From: Strix aluco | Lineage: Eukaryota; Chordata; Aves; Strigiformes; Strigidae | Length of the DNA stretch: 64,000 nucleotides | Assembly (NCBI RefSeq): GCF_031877795.1 | Contig: NC_133971.1 | Span: 146,501 to 210,500 of the forward strand | Direction: 5' to 3' | Notes under the pieces: model-generated | Seen by the model: the letters and a program-made list of their open reading frames with translations, nothing else | The model's database searches: none | What the model was told of the DNA's origin: nothing | In this document: positions 1 to 12,808 of the stretch, piece after piece | Numbering within the stretch: the stretch's first letter is position 1 | Layout: every line of letters starts with the position of its first letter | Program-made: the position numbers and the translations under genes

Positions 1-192
1 ACAGTTGAAGGCGGAGGAGATGCCGAGGAACCGGCCTGTTTTCAGTGTTGCGTAGCAGATGCTTATCTCAGAGCAGATGAGTGATAGCATTGGTCATTCC
101 TGTGTTGCTCACTTAACATGCAGCGGGAGGGGAGGAGTATTTGCAGTGTTTTGCTTTTCTTTCAATGTTTCTTTCTCTGTCTCTCCCTTCAG

Positions 193-561
193 TGGACTTG
201 TGTCTATGAATTCCAGGAAGGAGCCCCTGTGCGCCCTGTCTCTCCTCGTTGTTCCCTGCGATTGACTCATTGCATTGAAGAAGCCAACGTGGGCCGGGGT
301 TACATCAAAGAACTTTGTTTCAGTCCCGATGGCCGGATGATTTCATCCCCCCATGGCTTTGGGATCCGCTTGCTGGGGTTCGATGCACACTGCAGTGAAC
401 TTGTTGACTGTTTGCCCAAAGAAGCCAGTCCCCTGAAAGAAATCCGTTCCCTCTACTCTCACAACGACGTGGTACTGACAACCAAGTTTTCTCCAACACA
501 CTGTCAGATTGCCTCGGGGTGCCTTAGCGGACGTGTTTCTCTGTATCAGCCAAAGTTCTAG
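193..561 (+). CDS. DCAF10: DCAF10, last coding exon (partial gene)
   Basis: C-terminal 122 residues of DDB1- and CUL4-associated factor 10, a WD-repeat substrate receptor of the CUL4-DDB1 ubiquitin ligase. The exon opens after a pyrimidine-rich acceptor ending in CAG at 190-192 and reads in phase 0 from TGG to the TAG at 559-561. The translation begins WTCVYEFQEGAPVRP, includes the WD-like stretch GYIKELCFSPDGR and ends SGRVSLYQPKF. From memory of the family this agrees closely with the human C terminus, including its last residues. The open frame extends further left to an ATG at 118, but that part is intron. All earlier exons lie outside the window. The identification is firm; the exact ligase substrates are not shown by the sequence. 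Confidence 0.95.
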   Translation, partial: WTCVYEFQEGAPVRPVSPRCSLRLTHCIEEANVGRGYIKELCFSPDGRMISSPHGFGIRLLGFDAHCSELVDCLPKEASPLKEIRSLYSHNDVVLTTKFSPTHCQIASGCLSGRVSLYQPKF

Positions 562-3500
562 GCACATCTTGCATCAGCAGGACCTCCAGATGTTTGTGGG
601 TTTTACTTCAGTTTAGTTGAAGTGTGTTCTTTCTGAGATTTCTAGATGCAGATAAGGTCATAGTTACTCTGATCTCCGAACACGGCGGTGGAAGGTTTCC
701 AGCCCGGCGCTGTCCGTGTCCCCATCCTGCATCCGCCGCTCCGCTGCCACACGCTGTGTTCGCAGCCTTCCAGGCAGACCTCTGCTCCTGCTGATCCCGT
801 GCCATTGAGTCATTGTTCTGGTTTGTTTGTACCATGCGTGTTGATAATTTCCTTCAGTGCAGCTTGGAAGTGGGCAGTTTGAAACAACTGTGGAGGGGGC
901 GAGGGTAGCAGTTCAGCCACGGCTCGCCCAGGCTCCCTGGGTACGACACCTCCTTGTCCCAGAGGAGCTGGACTTCCTCATGTACGCTTCTGTGGCCTTT
1001 GTGTTGCTGGAACTGCTGTATGGTGATGAGTAGATAATGAGCTGCTCTTCTACATAACTAACACAATTAGTTACTGTCACAAAAAGAAAAGAAAATTCTG
1101 TTTTCATTTGTATATTAATTTGGTTGGTTGTGATTGGCTAGAAAAATGAGTAAATCTTGTGTAATGTTTTGCTGCAGTTCACAGAATCACAGAATCATCT
1201 AGGTTGGAAAGGACCTTGAAGATCATCCAGTCCAACCACTAACCTAGCACTGACAGTTCGCAACTACACCATATCCCTAAGTGCTATGTCAACCCTACTC
1301 TTAAACACCTCCAGGGATGGGGACTCCACCACCTCCCTGGGCAAATGTTAAAGAAATGTTAAAACATCTGGTTTTCTGTGACTACATATATTGTGTTTAT
1401 TGCCAGAAGGAAGAGATGCTGGATGGAGATGTAGCTGCATTTTTTCCTCAAAAGGAAAAAGCAGGCGTTGAATGGGAGGAGACCCTGCCCTGTCACCACT
1501 GCAGATGAACTGGGTGTTTTGTACAAGGGAGGTTCCTTGGTTGGCCTCTCTCGGGCAGCTTTGACTCCTCAGCCTCCAGGTTTCTGTTGTAGGGAGCTTT
1601 CTGCATCAGTGACATGAACCTTCATGCCGCAATTGACACTTAGCAGGGCAGACCATCTGCTGGTGTTAAGGCTATTTCCCACCTGACTGTTTTCCACACC
1701 TTGCCTGCACCGTTGCTGTGAGAGGAATTTGTCTAGGGCGTGTCGCAGTATCACCAGATAAGCCTTTTGTCACAGGTACTGTCAGTTTGGGAGCAGATTA
1801 AAAGCATGCCTGTCTACAGTAAGATCTACTTGGATTTGACTGAGCTTATCGTAAGATGTGAAAAATGTTCATGTTCACCATTAAATCACATATGAAGTAT
1901 GAATGCCGAGTTCTACCCCTCAAGTTAATACGGCTAACCTTGTAAATGTGCAGTTATCTCAGTCTCATGCGTCCATATCAGTTTATAATATTCTCATCAC
2001 TTACATGTTTCAAGATCACTTTTTTCTTTAGTATTTTGCTAAGGCTTTGCTGACCAGTCACACACCTAACTCAGCAGGAAACTTTACTTAAAAGCGACTG
2101 TGATATTTTGGTGTCCAGATTCACTGTCTCTGGCTTGACAGAGCATGCTTTTTCAAAGTTGATTCTTACAAAGCCTTTTGCAAGGTACATGTTTGGGCAA
2201 AAAAGAAGACATCTGTGAAGATGAGAGCTGGAAGTATGTAAGCCTGATGATCCTCTTGTAGTTTTGAATTTGTGTAGGTAACATACTCTGGGTGTTGGTG
2301 GAGAAGTCATTGAAACTTCAGGCTCCTCTGCATTATGAGGAAAAAAAATCTTACATTTTTTCTTTTGGAGAATTTCTTTAGTAACACAGAGCCTTCAATA
2401 TTGGGTATTTGGTAATCTGAGGACTAGTTAATTACTCCTGCACTGGGTTTTCATCATCTCTAGCAACTGACTGCTAAAGGACTGCATTCAAGTAGTCAGG
2501 TATGCGCAGCTGACAGACTTCCTACTGTCTGGTAAAAGTCCTAAACTTTCTGTTCTTGTGGGTTTTAAAAGAATTATTTGGTGATGGTGTCTCAGTAGAA
2601 TATCATCCTAGCTGGAGGAGGAATAATAATATCTTAAGTAAATATGAACTTTAAATCCACATAAATGCCCATAATCTTCTCAGATAGCAACTCAGAGGTT
2701 GAGATGTTCTGTAGCGCATCTTCCGAGCAGTTCCTTTTGTTGCTGAAACTATTGTCTTGAACTCAAAGTAGATTGATGAAATCGTAAATGAAGAGGGATG
2801 CCCTGTTTTTTAAAACTGACTCTTAAGTTCAAACACTTGTACCTTTTGAATGCTTTTGAAACTGTGTGCAAGGAACACAATTCATAAAAATGTATTTTTT
2901 CACTTTATGTTAATTGGCCAAACCATGAAAAATGGGCTCTAGTTAGTGACTGAATGAACAAAATATGCAAATGTATCTGAGACCAGTTAGACGTACATCA
3001 CTTCACTGGCACCCGGCTGCTTTTGTCTGCGTGTAACAGCCCGTGAGCCTGAACTTGCTTCTGGGGCAGCCTGGATCTGTTGGTTTGTTAGAAACAGGTC
3101 AGGGGGACCTCCCTCTTGTGTGACTTAGAGCAGTGGAATTGAAGAAAACTTGAGGTACAAGGAGTTGTTAATTGGCCAAGCTGTGTGGGGGGCTGAAAAA
3201 CCCCAAAACAAAAAGAACCCAAACTGGTAGCAGCATGTGGCAGAACTTGGATTCTGTGTTCTGGACATTAAGTGCTTAGTTTCCTGTTCCTGAAGTATTT
3301 TGAAACAGAATGCAGTGTGACTGTCTGAACACTTGCATTTCTCTGCGCTCCCCTCAGTGAAAAGTTGTGGCCTGGTGGTTCTGCCCCTGTCCCCATGCTG
3401 GACCATGATGGGTTTTTCCCTGAGCGCTTGCTCTCCCCAGTCCTAGGCTGCTGTTGTCTCACTTCATGTTTTCCTAAACACCATTAAAGGGACTACAGGT

Positions 3501-5700
3501 AACATGTTGAAGAAATCTTACCGTTCTCACAGGCTCGAACGGTGTTCGTTTCGGAGGTGAAGAAGCACCCATGAAATCAAAGCAGCTCTTGGCTGTTTGC
3601 TTGCTTGTTTTCATGGCTGTTTTGGTTTTTCCTCTCAGAAGTTCCTTGAGCTGGTAGATTGCTTGTGACTTTTAATTCTTTCTATGCCTGTTAATATGCA
3701 CTGAGTGTTACTTTTTTAATTCTACCTCATGATACGCTGTTTTTTATAAGAGTATTGTGCTGAAACATTGGAGACTTAACTTTTCTGTATAAAGAACTAT
3801 TACTCCAAAGCGACACACATCACCACCCCTAGATACCACCTGCAAGGCACAGCACCAGGAGCGGTGGGGGGCCTGGCCCGGCCCAGCCCTGGCAGCCACG
3901 GCCACTGAGAGGCGTGGTCAGGACTGATGCTGGGACGTGACCAGGGCGCGGCGTTCGGTGACAACGCTGATGCTTTTGTAGCACATCCAGCAGATAGATA
4001 CGAGGATGGATTCTGTCCATGTACGCTGTAGAAATGTTTCTTAGTTCTTCCGATTGCATTTGTAGTAAGTTTGAATGAGTAGGTAATCTCAGATTTTGAT
4101 CATTTGATTACTTGTTTCAATACTTTGGAAATTGTCAATGAGAGTTAATCTGTTTTACCTGTGAAGTTCACATAATGCTTACTGAAACACTAATCAATAG
4201 TTTATAACTGATAGGCCTTGCAGTTGCATCTTGGTGGAAGGAGTGATTTTCAGATGTCTTTTTGAATAATATAACCTTGCCTTATTGAATTAATGAAGTA
4301 ATTTGTTGGTGAGCTTTGGATTATTTCTAGCTAGTAAAAAAAAAAAAAAAAAAGGTTTATCTTACTGTTATGTTTCAAAGGATGAATTTTTAACCTTCCA
4401 GAACCTACACGCTGTCTGAAACAAATATAAGAAAATGTTTCAAATGGCAGATGAAAACTGCGCTAACAGCAAAGTGTGGTAGTGGCTTATACCAGAGGTT
4501 TCTTTAATCTGGTTTACTTTTGACCACTCAAGTGTTGCATCACTTGATAAATGTCACGGTATTTCTACTGAAGATAAAGCTCTCCGTTTGATTGTAAAGC
4601 ATGCAGTATGATTTTAAATGCATGATTTCATATTCATTAACTTCTGTAGTAAAAGAATTCCTCCATTCACAGCATGGCTGATCAGCAGAAGCAGATAAAC
4701 TGCCTAATTCAGATCTCCGTAGGAATGTCAACGTATAGCAGTGTCTACAGGAACCAAACTAGTGTTTGAAGCTAGTAATCCTCTTGTAATAGTCCAGTGA
4801 CTGTATGTTGTGGGAGTAAATTCATCTTCTGAGTATTCCATTAGGTCGGTCTTTAAATCACTGCAGCGCTGTTAGTCGTCTGTTTGTGGGGAGAGAAACT
4901 ATTACTGGGACTGTACGAGGACATTCATGTGTATGTACCTTCTGTGTGGGGTGTGTGTGTGTTTCAGTATATACACAGCCACGGGGCATCAGTCCACTTG
5001 TCAAACATGGGTAGTTCAGGGAAAAATGTGACCTCCAAACAGAACTATTGGGGATAGGAAGAAAAGCACAGTGGTAGAGACAGACAGACACATGTTCGTT
5101 TGCACTCTTGGTTTGATTGCCTACTACCAGAACTGGAATGTAAACATCAGGTTTTTCTGGGGGCTGGGGGGCGGGTGGGTTGGTTGATTTTGGTGGGGGG
5201 TTTTTGTTTGTTGGTGGTGTGGGTATTTTTAATTTGGGTAACACTGATGTGGAGAAGGTCTTGATACCGTTAAACATGGGTCTGTTGCTCTACAAAATGT
5301 GAACTCTTAGAAAAAAAGAAATACACTTGCCAAATGAGACCTTTTAAAAAAATCTAGTTTACAAGATTATAAAAAGTTGGAGTAAAAGGAAAAAGTCAAC
5401 AGCCCATAATATTTTTGTCCTGCAGGAAAAAGAAACTTCTCATTTCCTGATCTTAGTCAAAGGTGCATTTTCTTAAGCACTAAGTATCTTCAGTTAAATA
5501 TAAGGTTTTTAATACAGGAACAAATTGTGCATGTAGACTATTTTGAAATACCTGAGATTTCATAGTAAAAATTGTAGCCTTTTAATACCGCATAGGTAGT
5601 GTCAGAACTGCTCTGAAAATATTGTACTTACAGCCGTACAGTAACTTACTATTTGTGGACAGTTTCTCTTGCTTGCATAATAAATTAAACATTTAATAAT
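562..5700 (+). other. DCAF10: Probable long 3' UTR and downstream flank of DCAF10
   Basis: About 5 kb of mostly AT-rich sequence with no convincing coding frame follows the DCAF10 stop. A canonical AATAAA lies at 5679-5684 in an AT-rich context and is a candidate end of the transcript; earlier ends using ATTAAA-type signals (for example near 3484) are also possible. The stretch holds one CR1 fragment (1180-1344), a poly-A run near 4337-4354 and a short GT repeat near 4948. The extent of the UTR is inferred, not seen. Confidence 0.4.
1180..1344 (-). mobile_element. CR1 LINE 3'-end fragment
   Basis: The left end carries the CR1 terminal octamer repeat read on the minus strand (two copies of CACAGAAT). 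It is followed by the typical CR1 3' region: GGTTGGAAAGGACC, then a stretch ending near CACCACCTCCCTGGGCAA. The element is heavily 5'-truncated, as is usual for CR1. It sits in the DCAF10 3' flank. Confidence 0.9.
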
Positions 5701-8030
5701 TCAATTAATTAAAATCTATTTTAATGTATTTATCTTACACTGAGCTGTGTTCTGTAATGCTCACTGGTTCCTGTCTACTCCCTCTCAACTAACAGGAAAA
5801 AAAAAAAAGCAGTTCTCGGAGCAGAACGACCGCTGTACGGGGTCTCTCCCTCCACCGTTCCCCCGCTCTCGCTCTGTCCTGCGGCCCAGCCTGCCTGGGC
5901 CAGGGAACAGCTCACCCCGGAGGCCTAGAGAGCAGGACCTTGGTTGGGGCCAGTCTGATAATTACAAACTAAGTGTAATTAACCATTCCACTGCCTGAGA
6001 TGGTATCTGTGGGGTAGGAACTCCTTTTTTTCAAACGGCAAACCCTTGGAGGCAGCGCTGCTGTTCCCGCAGTGGTGTGCAGGGACCTGCCTGCCCCCAG
6101 GCCATGGCCTGAAACGGGGAAGGATCCCGCGGGCTCTGCTGGGGGCTCTGCCGCGGGCACCGGTGTCCAGGGCTGTGGGTGGATGGTGGCCAGTGCCAGG
6201 AGTGACGCCACCCCCTCGGCGCTTCCCCCTGCAGAGGTTTGGGCTCCCGTGAAGCCACTGATGTCACGGTGACAACAGCATCCGTGCAAACCCCAAGTTC
6301 TGCGTCTGCATCGCCCGAGGGACAGGGGGGTGTCAGGCTGGATGGGTCGGGGCGCTGCATGTGCTGTGCCTGTCCTGGGGTTGTCAGCTGTTGTTTCCTG
6401 TAAGCAAGGAACACCACACGCAGGAACAACAGACAGTGGGGCTTAAAGAGCGAGCAGAGGAATACAAGCGAAGCAGCTGAGGTAATGAGCACACTTTGTT
6501 GCCCAGGCTTTGCTGTAAGCTGCTGCTGCAGTTCCTGAGCTTGTGCGTCACAGACCCAGCTGTAATGCTTTTCTATCAAGTTTTCCTGAAAATGAGATGA
6601 TGAGTCAAAATTTGATTCTGAACCTTTTACCCATACAACAGCCCTGTTAGATACTGACCGCCAGTTAAACTGTGCCCTGCCCAAAAATAACGTGCTGTAT
6701 ATCCAGTTTACCTACCTTGACACTGCAAAAACGCTGCTTGGGCTTGTCAGCGCTCTTGGCTTTCTCTTTCCCCCTCATTACACACTGTAATAAATGAGGG
6801 GAAGGCTGTCCTCCATTGTTAGAGCTGTGATGGCATTAGTTTCTATGGGAAAAGCCTGACCAGCCTGTCACAGCCCGACTGACCTGACGTTTGTTTCTCA
6901 CAGCTGTTGCTGGAGCCTTTTCCACCCCCACCATCTTCTCAGAGCTGCCCAGAGCTGTTGCCTTTGTGTTTGTTTTCTTACCCATGCAAAGGCCTGCGTT
7001 CTCTCCACCCCACCCCCAGCTGCAAACAGCCAAGAACTGGCCAAGCTTGATTACCTGATTAGCATAAAACAGGTATACAAGGTCTCTGCAATAGAAATAC
7101 GCCTCAAACCCCAGAGAGCAGTATTTCACAGCACTGCCCTCCTTTGAGCAGTCACGACTCAAAGTCTAGCTCTATCGGTCTTTCTCTTGGCAGTACCCAG
7201 TTACTGTTGGGGGAACTCCCTGTCCCTTCAGGTTGAAATGATCCCTGCAGCCCACCAGGAAGAGCCGTCGAGGCACCAGCAAATCATTTTTAACATTCTG
7301 CCGCAGAGGTTGGTCCAACCTCACTGTCAGTCCCAGCTGCCCGTTTCTGAACACAGCAACTGCAGCGTGGCCCCTCTGGCGCTCGGGGCAAGGTCCTGGT
7401 CTGGTGGCAAAGCGGCTGTGAGACGCAGCAGCAGAGCGGGGATCCTGCTCCAGCCTGGCCCAGGGGCAGCCCAGGTCTTCTCTGAGCCCTCTCCCCGTGC
7501 GCTGCCCACAGCAGCCCTGCCTGCAGGAGATGAGACGCTGTGAGCTGGGGCTGGGCTGGTGGCTCAGCTCACCCGGGGATGGTGGCTGAGGTGGCGCCAT
7601 GGGGCTCAGCAAGGCTGAGAACGGCCTGCGCAGAGGCGAGTCCATCGCAATGCCCGGGCTCTGCGCCGCATCACACAGTAACCTCCCCGGACAACCCCCC
7701 CCCCCCCCCCCCTCCCGCGCCGCACTGGTTATCTGCCCTCTTACACACAGAAGACCCATAATTTGTACAGTTCCTCTGATGGAGCAGTAAAACTGTTGGT
7801 TAAAGGCAAAGACAATACCTGAGCATGGCTCTGCTGTGACAGAGCTGCAGCCACGAGCCCTCGAGCCGCCCCATGTAAGCAGAGACAGCACCAGGCCACC
7901 ATTACAACTTTTTCTTTTTGCTACAGTAACACCAATCCCCGATTAGTGCCAGGCTCATGTTGCACTCTTACCCTCAACGCTTCAGGTTTCCCAACATTAG
8001 AGACAGCGAGAACATCTTCCATGCGGAAAC
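5701..8030. other. Stretch between convergent DCAF10 and SLC25A51, no gene seen
   Basis: About 2.3 kb between the probable transcript ends. It turns GC-rich after 5.8 kb and contains open frames of about 217 and 239 codons on the minus strand, but these have the low-complexity Pro/Arg/Ser-rich composition of chance frames and no family resemblance I recognise. A run of 18 C residues lies at 7695-7712. Nothing else is supported. Confidence 0.5.
7695..7712. repeat. Poly-C homopolymer, 18 bases
   Basis: An uninterrupted run of C flanked by GGACAA and TCCCGCG. Its length is likely to vary between individuals and to be error-prone in sequencing. Confidence 0.9.
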
Positions 8031-9743
8031 AGGATGCAAATTTTTTTATTCCATCAAGGAGTGATTACAAAAAACAGTACACTGGTAAAAATCAGATTCT
8101 GCCAGTAACAAACATTCAGTAAACATTTTATTTAAATGCAGATAATCACAACATTTGGATACAAGAATGCTCAGTTGTGCCTGGCCATTTTGACTGTGAG
8201 GCTGGGGACTATACTATGGTTGTACACACTGATAAGAATCAGTATTTGAGGACAGCTTAGCAAATGGAAGACTCAAATCAAAAAGAAAGTAATAGCCACT
8301 CCAAAACTTCTGAAAAAACCAATTCAGACCAGTTTCTGAAAGCCTCCCTGCCCCCAATCATCCAAAAGGTTTTGTTTTATATATATAGTTTCACAAAATA
8401 AAGTCCCCCAGGAGAATCAAATGCTTTTTGATAAGACCCTCACCTGCTTTATGGGCAGGCTTGCTCTGTTCTTTCTCTAAGGCCTGAAGTCTTGCACCTC
8501 TCAACTCCCAAGCCTGTAAGACACACAATACTTCATGTTTCTGTAAGTCTTTTTCAATATTCACCCACAGAAGTCCTTCAACATGTCTCCAAACGCTGCA
8601 TCTGTCCTGCCTACAGCGGCTGCTAAGGTTGTCTTTGGCTGTCGTCTCCGCTGCACTTAGGGACCGATGGCCAGAACCCCCCTGTCAGTGCAACTCACGA
8701 TTCTGTCTGGCTGAACTGCTGAGAGTACACATCAAGCAGGCAAAACGCCAGGTTTCAGGCAAAAGTATCTTGTTGTGAACCGTTATTCCACAGCCCAAAC
8801 GAAACAGGAGTAACTAACTTGCAAAAGACAGGACAGCTCAGCACAAAAGAGCTGTTTGTGAGCTGGTCTCAGAGCTGCAGGAAGCTGAACTATTTCATGA
8901 GCTACAGAAAGGGCGTCGTCTGTCTGGCCCCACAGCTGTAAGCAACAGAAAAAGCAGCAATGCAAAAAGCCAAAAAAAAAAGCAGAATCAACTCCATGTT
9001 TACAAGTAGAAGGATTTTTAACAAGGAAGGACACTTTAAAGCTTTAGTAAATTCGCTGTTTCATTCCTCCCACTTTTCCCTTTTCAGGTGAAGGCACACG
9101 CACACACACAGATCCCACCTGGAACAGCAGCAGCCAGCAGGGAAGGTGAACGCTCAGTAACCGCCCTTACGCCGCTGAACGAATGTTCATCTTAAAGCCA
9201 AGCATGGAAACGGCTGGCAGAAGAGTTTGCGTAGGCTTAGCTTAAGCTTGAAGTTCTAAACTTCATCCTCATGTGGATCTGTCCTTTTAGCTTTAAACAG
9301 TAAGGAGTACTTAGGACTCTAAAACATTGGAAAATGCAGTTCTTAAATTGAGATTTTGAAGTTCATTGGGCAAAGGAATTAATTTTCATCAGCCCCTCCT
9401 TGATTTTCATGTTCAACAATGTGGACAGTGGAGCACATTCCATCACAGAGCATTAAGAAATTTGGGGAGTGATACAGACTAAGCTGCTGGACTAATAGAA
9501 GTCGTCTTTTATTTTTTTAACCCTTGTATTTGTCCAGTAGCTCCATTATGGGTAAACTCACCTGCCAGCAAATAAATACTTTAAAAAGTTCATTTTAATT
9601 GCACCAAGGTTTAGATGCATCACCATATTGAAGCCCAGGACTAATTACCTTTCAGGCTACGCAGGCACTGCTCCCTGGGACTAAGTGACATCATATGTGC
9701 CAACACCCAAACGGGCAGCAGAGCTGAAGGAAGATGGTGGTTT
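8030..9743 (-). other. SLC25A51: Probable 3' UTR of SLC25A51
   Basis: On the minus strand the stretch after the SLC25A51 stop codon is AT-rich, non-coding and free of recognisable repeats. A canonical AATAAA (read as TTTATT on the plus strand at 8045-8050) would end the message near 8030, giving a UTR of about 1.7 kb. A second possible signal lies near 9515. The end point is inferred from this signal only. Confidence 0.5.
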
Positions 9744-10619
9744 TCACAACAGCTTGAGCAAGAATTCATAGGTTGCATTGATTATGCCCCAGGACAGGAC
9801 AGAACGGTGGTAATTCAGATGGGCTCCTCTGAAAAGGTGGATCAATTTCCTATCACGTTCCAGCCAGATCTTCACAAAAACTTTTGAGAAGGACTGGAAT
9901 TCACCACCAATTTGAGCCTGCATGCGAGTTTTTACAACGTTCACTGGGAAAAACAAGAAGCCCAGCATGGCACCCAGCAGCCCTCCGCAGATGAAGTCAT
10001 TGACCAGGTGAGTGCTGTAGGACGTGGCCTCAGGCAGACACTGTTTGATGGGTCCCCGCAGGCCGAAGAAGAGCGCGTTACTGGGTCCGTTCCGGAGCAG
10101 AATAGGCACCAATCCCCGATAATACTCTCTCATCCCATAGACTTTCAGTACCTTGAAAGCCTGGTAAGTGTTTGTAAATCTATCGTGGTGTTTGTAGTCC
10201 TGAAGCAGAGTCTGAACTCGCTCGAAAGGCGTAAGAACAGCCTCCGTGGTCCCCGCCAACACCGCAGCCATGCTGCGGGTGAGGAGCTCGGGAGCACTCG
10301 TGTGGCTGTGGAGCAGCGAGGAGAAATCCTCGTACAAGCCAAACATAAGAGCCAGTGTTGTCGTTTTCTGCATCAGCGGAGGAAGGATGCCACGGTAGAG
10401 GTTTCTAATTCCGTCCTTCTGCAGCTGCAGCACCGCATCCTTTGTCTTCAGACCGTACAGCTGCTGTCGAAAGAGGACCTTCTGGATGGGAAAAGTGACT
10501 GCTATATTTGTGAAAGCTGCACAGTAGCCACAAAGATAATGTTTGCCAGAGGTAGCCGTTAGGTCATTGCTTAGATATTCCTTTGAATTCGTTGGGGCAG
10601 AACCTTCTGAATCCATCAT
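9744..10619 (-). CDS. SLC25A51: SLC25A51 (MCART1), mitochondrial NAD+ transporter, complete coding exon
   Basis: An intact 291-codon frame in a single exon, starting [15 protein letters not shown] and ending [12 protein letters not shown]. It is a mitochondrial carrier (SLC25) protein of three tandem repeats, each with a proline-containing carrier motif: [10 protein letters not shown] at residues 44-53 (degenerate), [10 protein letters not shown] at 131-140 and [10 protein letters not shown] at 225-234. The family member SLC25A51 carries NAD+ across the inner mitochondrial membrane. Human SLC25A51 is about 297 residues and, from memory, matches over nearly the whole length; only the first 25 residues differ strongly. 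A pyrimidine-rich acceptor on the minus strand at about 10659-10670 places the start of this exon at 10658, leaving a short 5' UTR, as in the human gene where the coding region also lies in one exon. The ATG at 10619 is followed at once by a second ATG. Confidence 0.97.
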   Translation of the reverse strand: MMDSEGSAPTNSKEYLSNDLTATSGKHYLCGYCAAFTNIAVTFPIQKVLFRQQLYGLKTKDAVLQLQKDGIRNLYRGILPPLMQKTTTLALMFGLYEDFSSLLHSHTSAPELLTRSMAAVLAGTTEAVLTPFERVQTLLQDYKHHDRFTNTYQAFKVLKVYGMREYYRGLVPILLRNGPSNALFFGLRGPIKQCLPEATSYSTHLVNDFICGGLLGAMLGFLFFPVNVVKTRMQAQIGGEFQSFSKVFVKIWLERDRKLIHLFRGAHLNYHRSVLSWGIINATYEFLLKLL

Positions 10620-10658
10620 ACTGTTTGTCTTACTACAGCATGCCTCAGTTCTCCTTCC
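10620..10658 (-). other. SLC25A51: 5' UTR part of the SLC25A51 coding exon, with acceptor
   Basis: On the minus strand a run TTCTTTTCTTTTTTGATGTAG ends in AG at 10659-10660, a good acceptor just upstream of the start codon. A weaker AG lies next to the ATG at 10621-10622. The first is preferred for its pyrimidine tract. Confidence 0.55.
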
Positions 10659-11196
10659 CTACATCAAAAAAGAAAAGAACAAACGTGAGCAGAGCTGCAG
10701 GTGACCCTACAGCTTTTTTCACACTAGTGGATCACTCAAGCAGCACCTGGTACCTTACATCCAAGGGGAGACCACAAAACTTGAAAGAGAAAAGCAACAA
10801 ATGCCAGGTCTGATGGAGGCTGTGCTGTATCTATTCAAGTCTCAGAGAGCTGAAAAAGTGGCAGTTGTTCCCTTCTGTACACATTCAAGTTAAAACAGAA
10901 ATAAATCGGGAAGGAAATTGAGATATGAACTCCTCAGGTGCTACATGGCCGCTGACAAGAAGCTTACACGTTAGATTTCCCTGTTCACTGTGCCAAGGAA
11001 TTCAAACAGTGAAAGGTCTGCTCTCACACTAATAAAATACACATCCCCAGGATGGTGGTGGTGGGGACAGGAGAGAATCTAAGAACAAAATAAATTAAAA
11101 AAGGAAATAAAATACATGCAGTAGCCTTACAAATTCTGATCACTCCACTCTGCTTTTCCTTGAGGCAGAAAACAACAGATAATTTAAATAACAATT

Positions 11197-11752
11197 TGTT
11201 GTGGTTTAACCTACCCAGGTTAAGCACCACACAGCCACTTGATCAATCTTCCCCCTGCCCCCGTGGGGAGAATCGGAAGGGTAACTGAGGCAGAAACTTG
11301 TGGACTGGCATAAAAACACTTTAATAGTTAAAAAGAATTTAGAAAAAAAAATTGTAAGGGGTAAAAAACAACAAAGAAAGGAAAACAAAAATGAAAACCA
11401 CAAAAAAAAAGGAAGTGATGCAAATGAGAACAATCACTCACCACCGACTGAGCAATGCCCAGCCAGTCCGAGCAGCGGCCCCCCCACCACCGCCCTGCCA
11501 CCTGCCCAGTTCCACTGTGGAGCAGGATGTCACACGGGCTGGGACACCCTTGGGTCGGCTGTGCCCCCCCAGCTCCTTGTGCCCGCCAGCCCCCTCGCTG
11601 TCAGGGCAGGGCGAGGGGCAGAACTGCCCGGGGTGCAGCAGCGACCAAGGCAGCCCTGCGGTATCGACACCGTTTTCAGCATAAACCCAAAATGCAGCCC
11701 CATACCCACTACCGTGAGGAAGAGTAACTCTAGCCCAGCCAAAACCAGCACA
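11197..11752 (-). mobile_element. Solo LTR, avian ERVL-type
   Basis: On the minus strand this begins TGTGCTGGTTTTGGCTGGGC and ends near GGTTAAACCACAACA, the end signatures of a very common avian ERVL-type LTR family. The flanks CAATT (11192-11196) and CAGTT (11753-11757) look like a 5-bp target duplication with one difference. No internal retroviral region is next to it. It lies in the presumed intron between the SLC25A51 noncoding and coding exons. The GC-rich middle suggests a diverged subfamily. Old. Confidence 0.72.
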
Positions 11753-12774
11753 CAGTTGTAATCACAGGCTTAAGCTACAAGACCACTTCCAACACAGTTT
11801 TGGAAAGCTCTGAAAGTTCCAGCTGATGAACCTGCAGCCTCATCTGCAGAAGGAAGTGTCTGGAACCCACCTGGGATTTTCACCTTCTGTTGAGAAGTTT
11901 AAGACCTGAGCTTGGCTAGACCCGAGGTCCTGAAGGACACGTAAACAGAGGCAGCTCTACCTACCAAAGCAGAGAGTCCTGCAGTAATCTCTACCAGGCA
12001 ACACCTTGTCATTTACTCAACAGTTACAAAACGGCATTTTTGCAGCTGACCCCAATCCTAACGTCCGTTACAGCACAGCTTAAGTCAGTGACCAGAAATC
12101 AAGTGAGGCTGGTGGTGGTCTGTGAACTGCAGATACGCCCCGCCAGCAACACGCATTGAGGCTCCTGTGATCTCCCCAGGGTGTCTGGGGGCATTGCCCC
12201 TGCTCGGCACAAGGAATAGCTGCTCAGGGTGCAGTCACCACAGATTGCTGTGTGAAGGACGGATGGCAGAGGCTGCACAGAAACAAGCTGGATGGCTCAA
12301 AGCAACCTGAGAGATTGTTTTGATCAAGTACACCATTTAGTTTTAAAACAAAACACATATATAGCTGGGTTGGCTTTTGCCCTGCAGTTACATGCTATTT
12401 AATCCTTTAAGGTCTGGCAAGTGAAAATGCCACCAAAATAATTTACAAGGATTAAGTGTTTCTGTCAATACGAGAAGCAACATCAGAGCTAGGGATTCAC
12501 ACTAGACAGCTTATACACACCAGTTCAGAGAGTTACTCAGATTACTGTAGTTGTACTTGCATATACTAAAAAAGCCACATCTGCAGATATGCTGATCCTG
12601 GACAGGAGACAGTGGGTCACGTTAACGCAACGAACACAGTGTGGAAGATCTCACCAGAGACAGCACCATTAAGGAGATGACTCAGAAGGCCTTTGACAAT
12701 TAGTCAATTTGTAAGGGTGACAGCTGCCTGCTGCCAAAACATATTTTTCCCTCAGAAGAAAATTATAATAAATA

Positions 12775-12808
12775 AAAATTAAAAAAAAAAGAAAAAAGAA
12801 AAAAGAGA
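12775..12808. repeat. A-rich simple sequence
   Basis: A-rich tract of AATTAAAAAAAAAAGAAAAA type. It may be a relic poly-A tail, but no element can be identified next to it. Confidence 0.5.

Noticed and set aside
6031-7891. Minus-strand frames of 217 and 239 codons
   Set aside because: GC-rich chance frames in the DCAF10-SLC25A51 gap; one runs across a poly-C tract.
9912-10562. 216-codon plus-strand frame antisense to SLC25A51
   Set aside because: Mirror of a well-conserved coding exon; it has no recognisable domain and no promoter.
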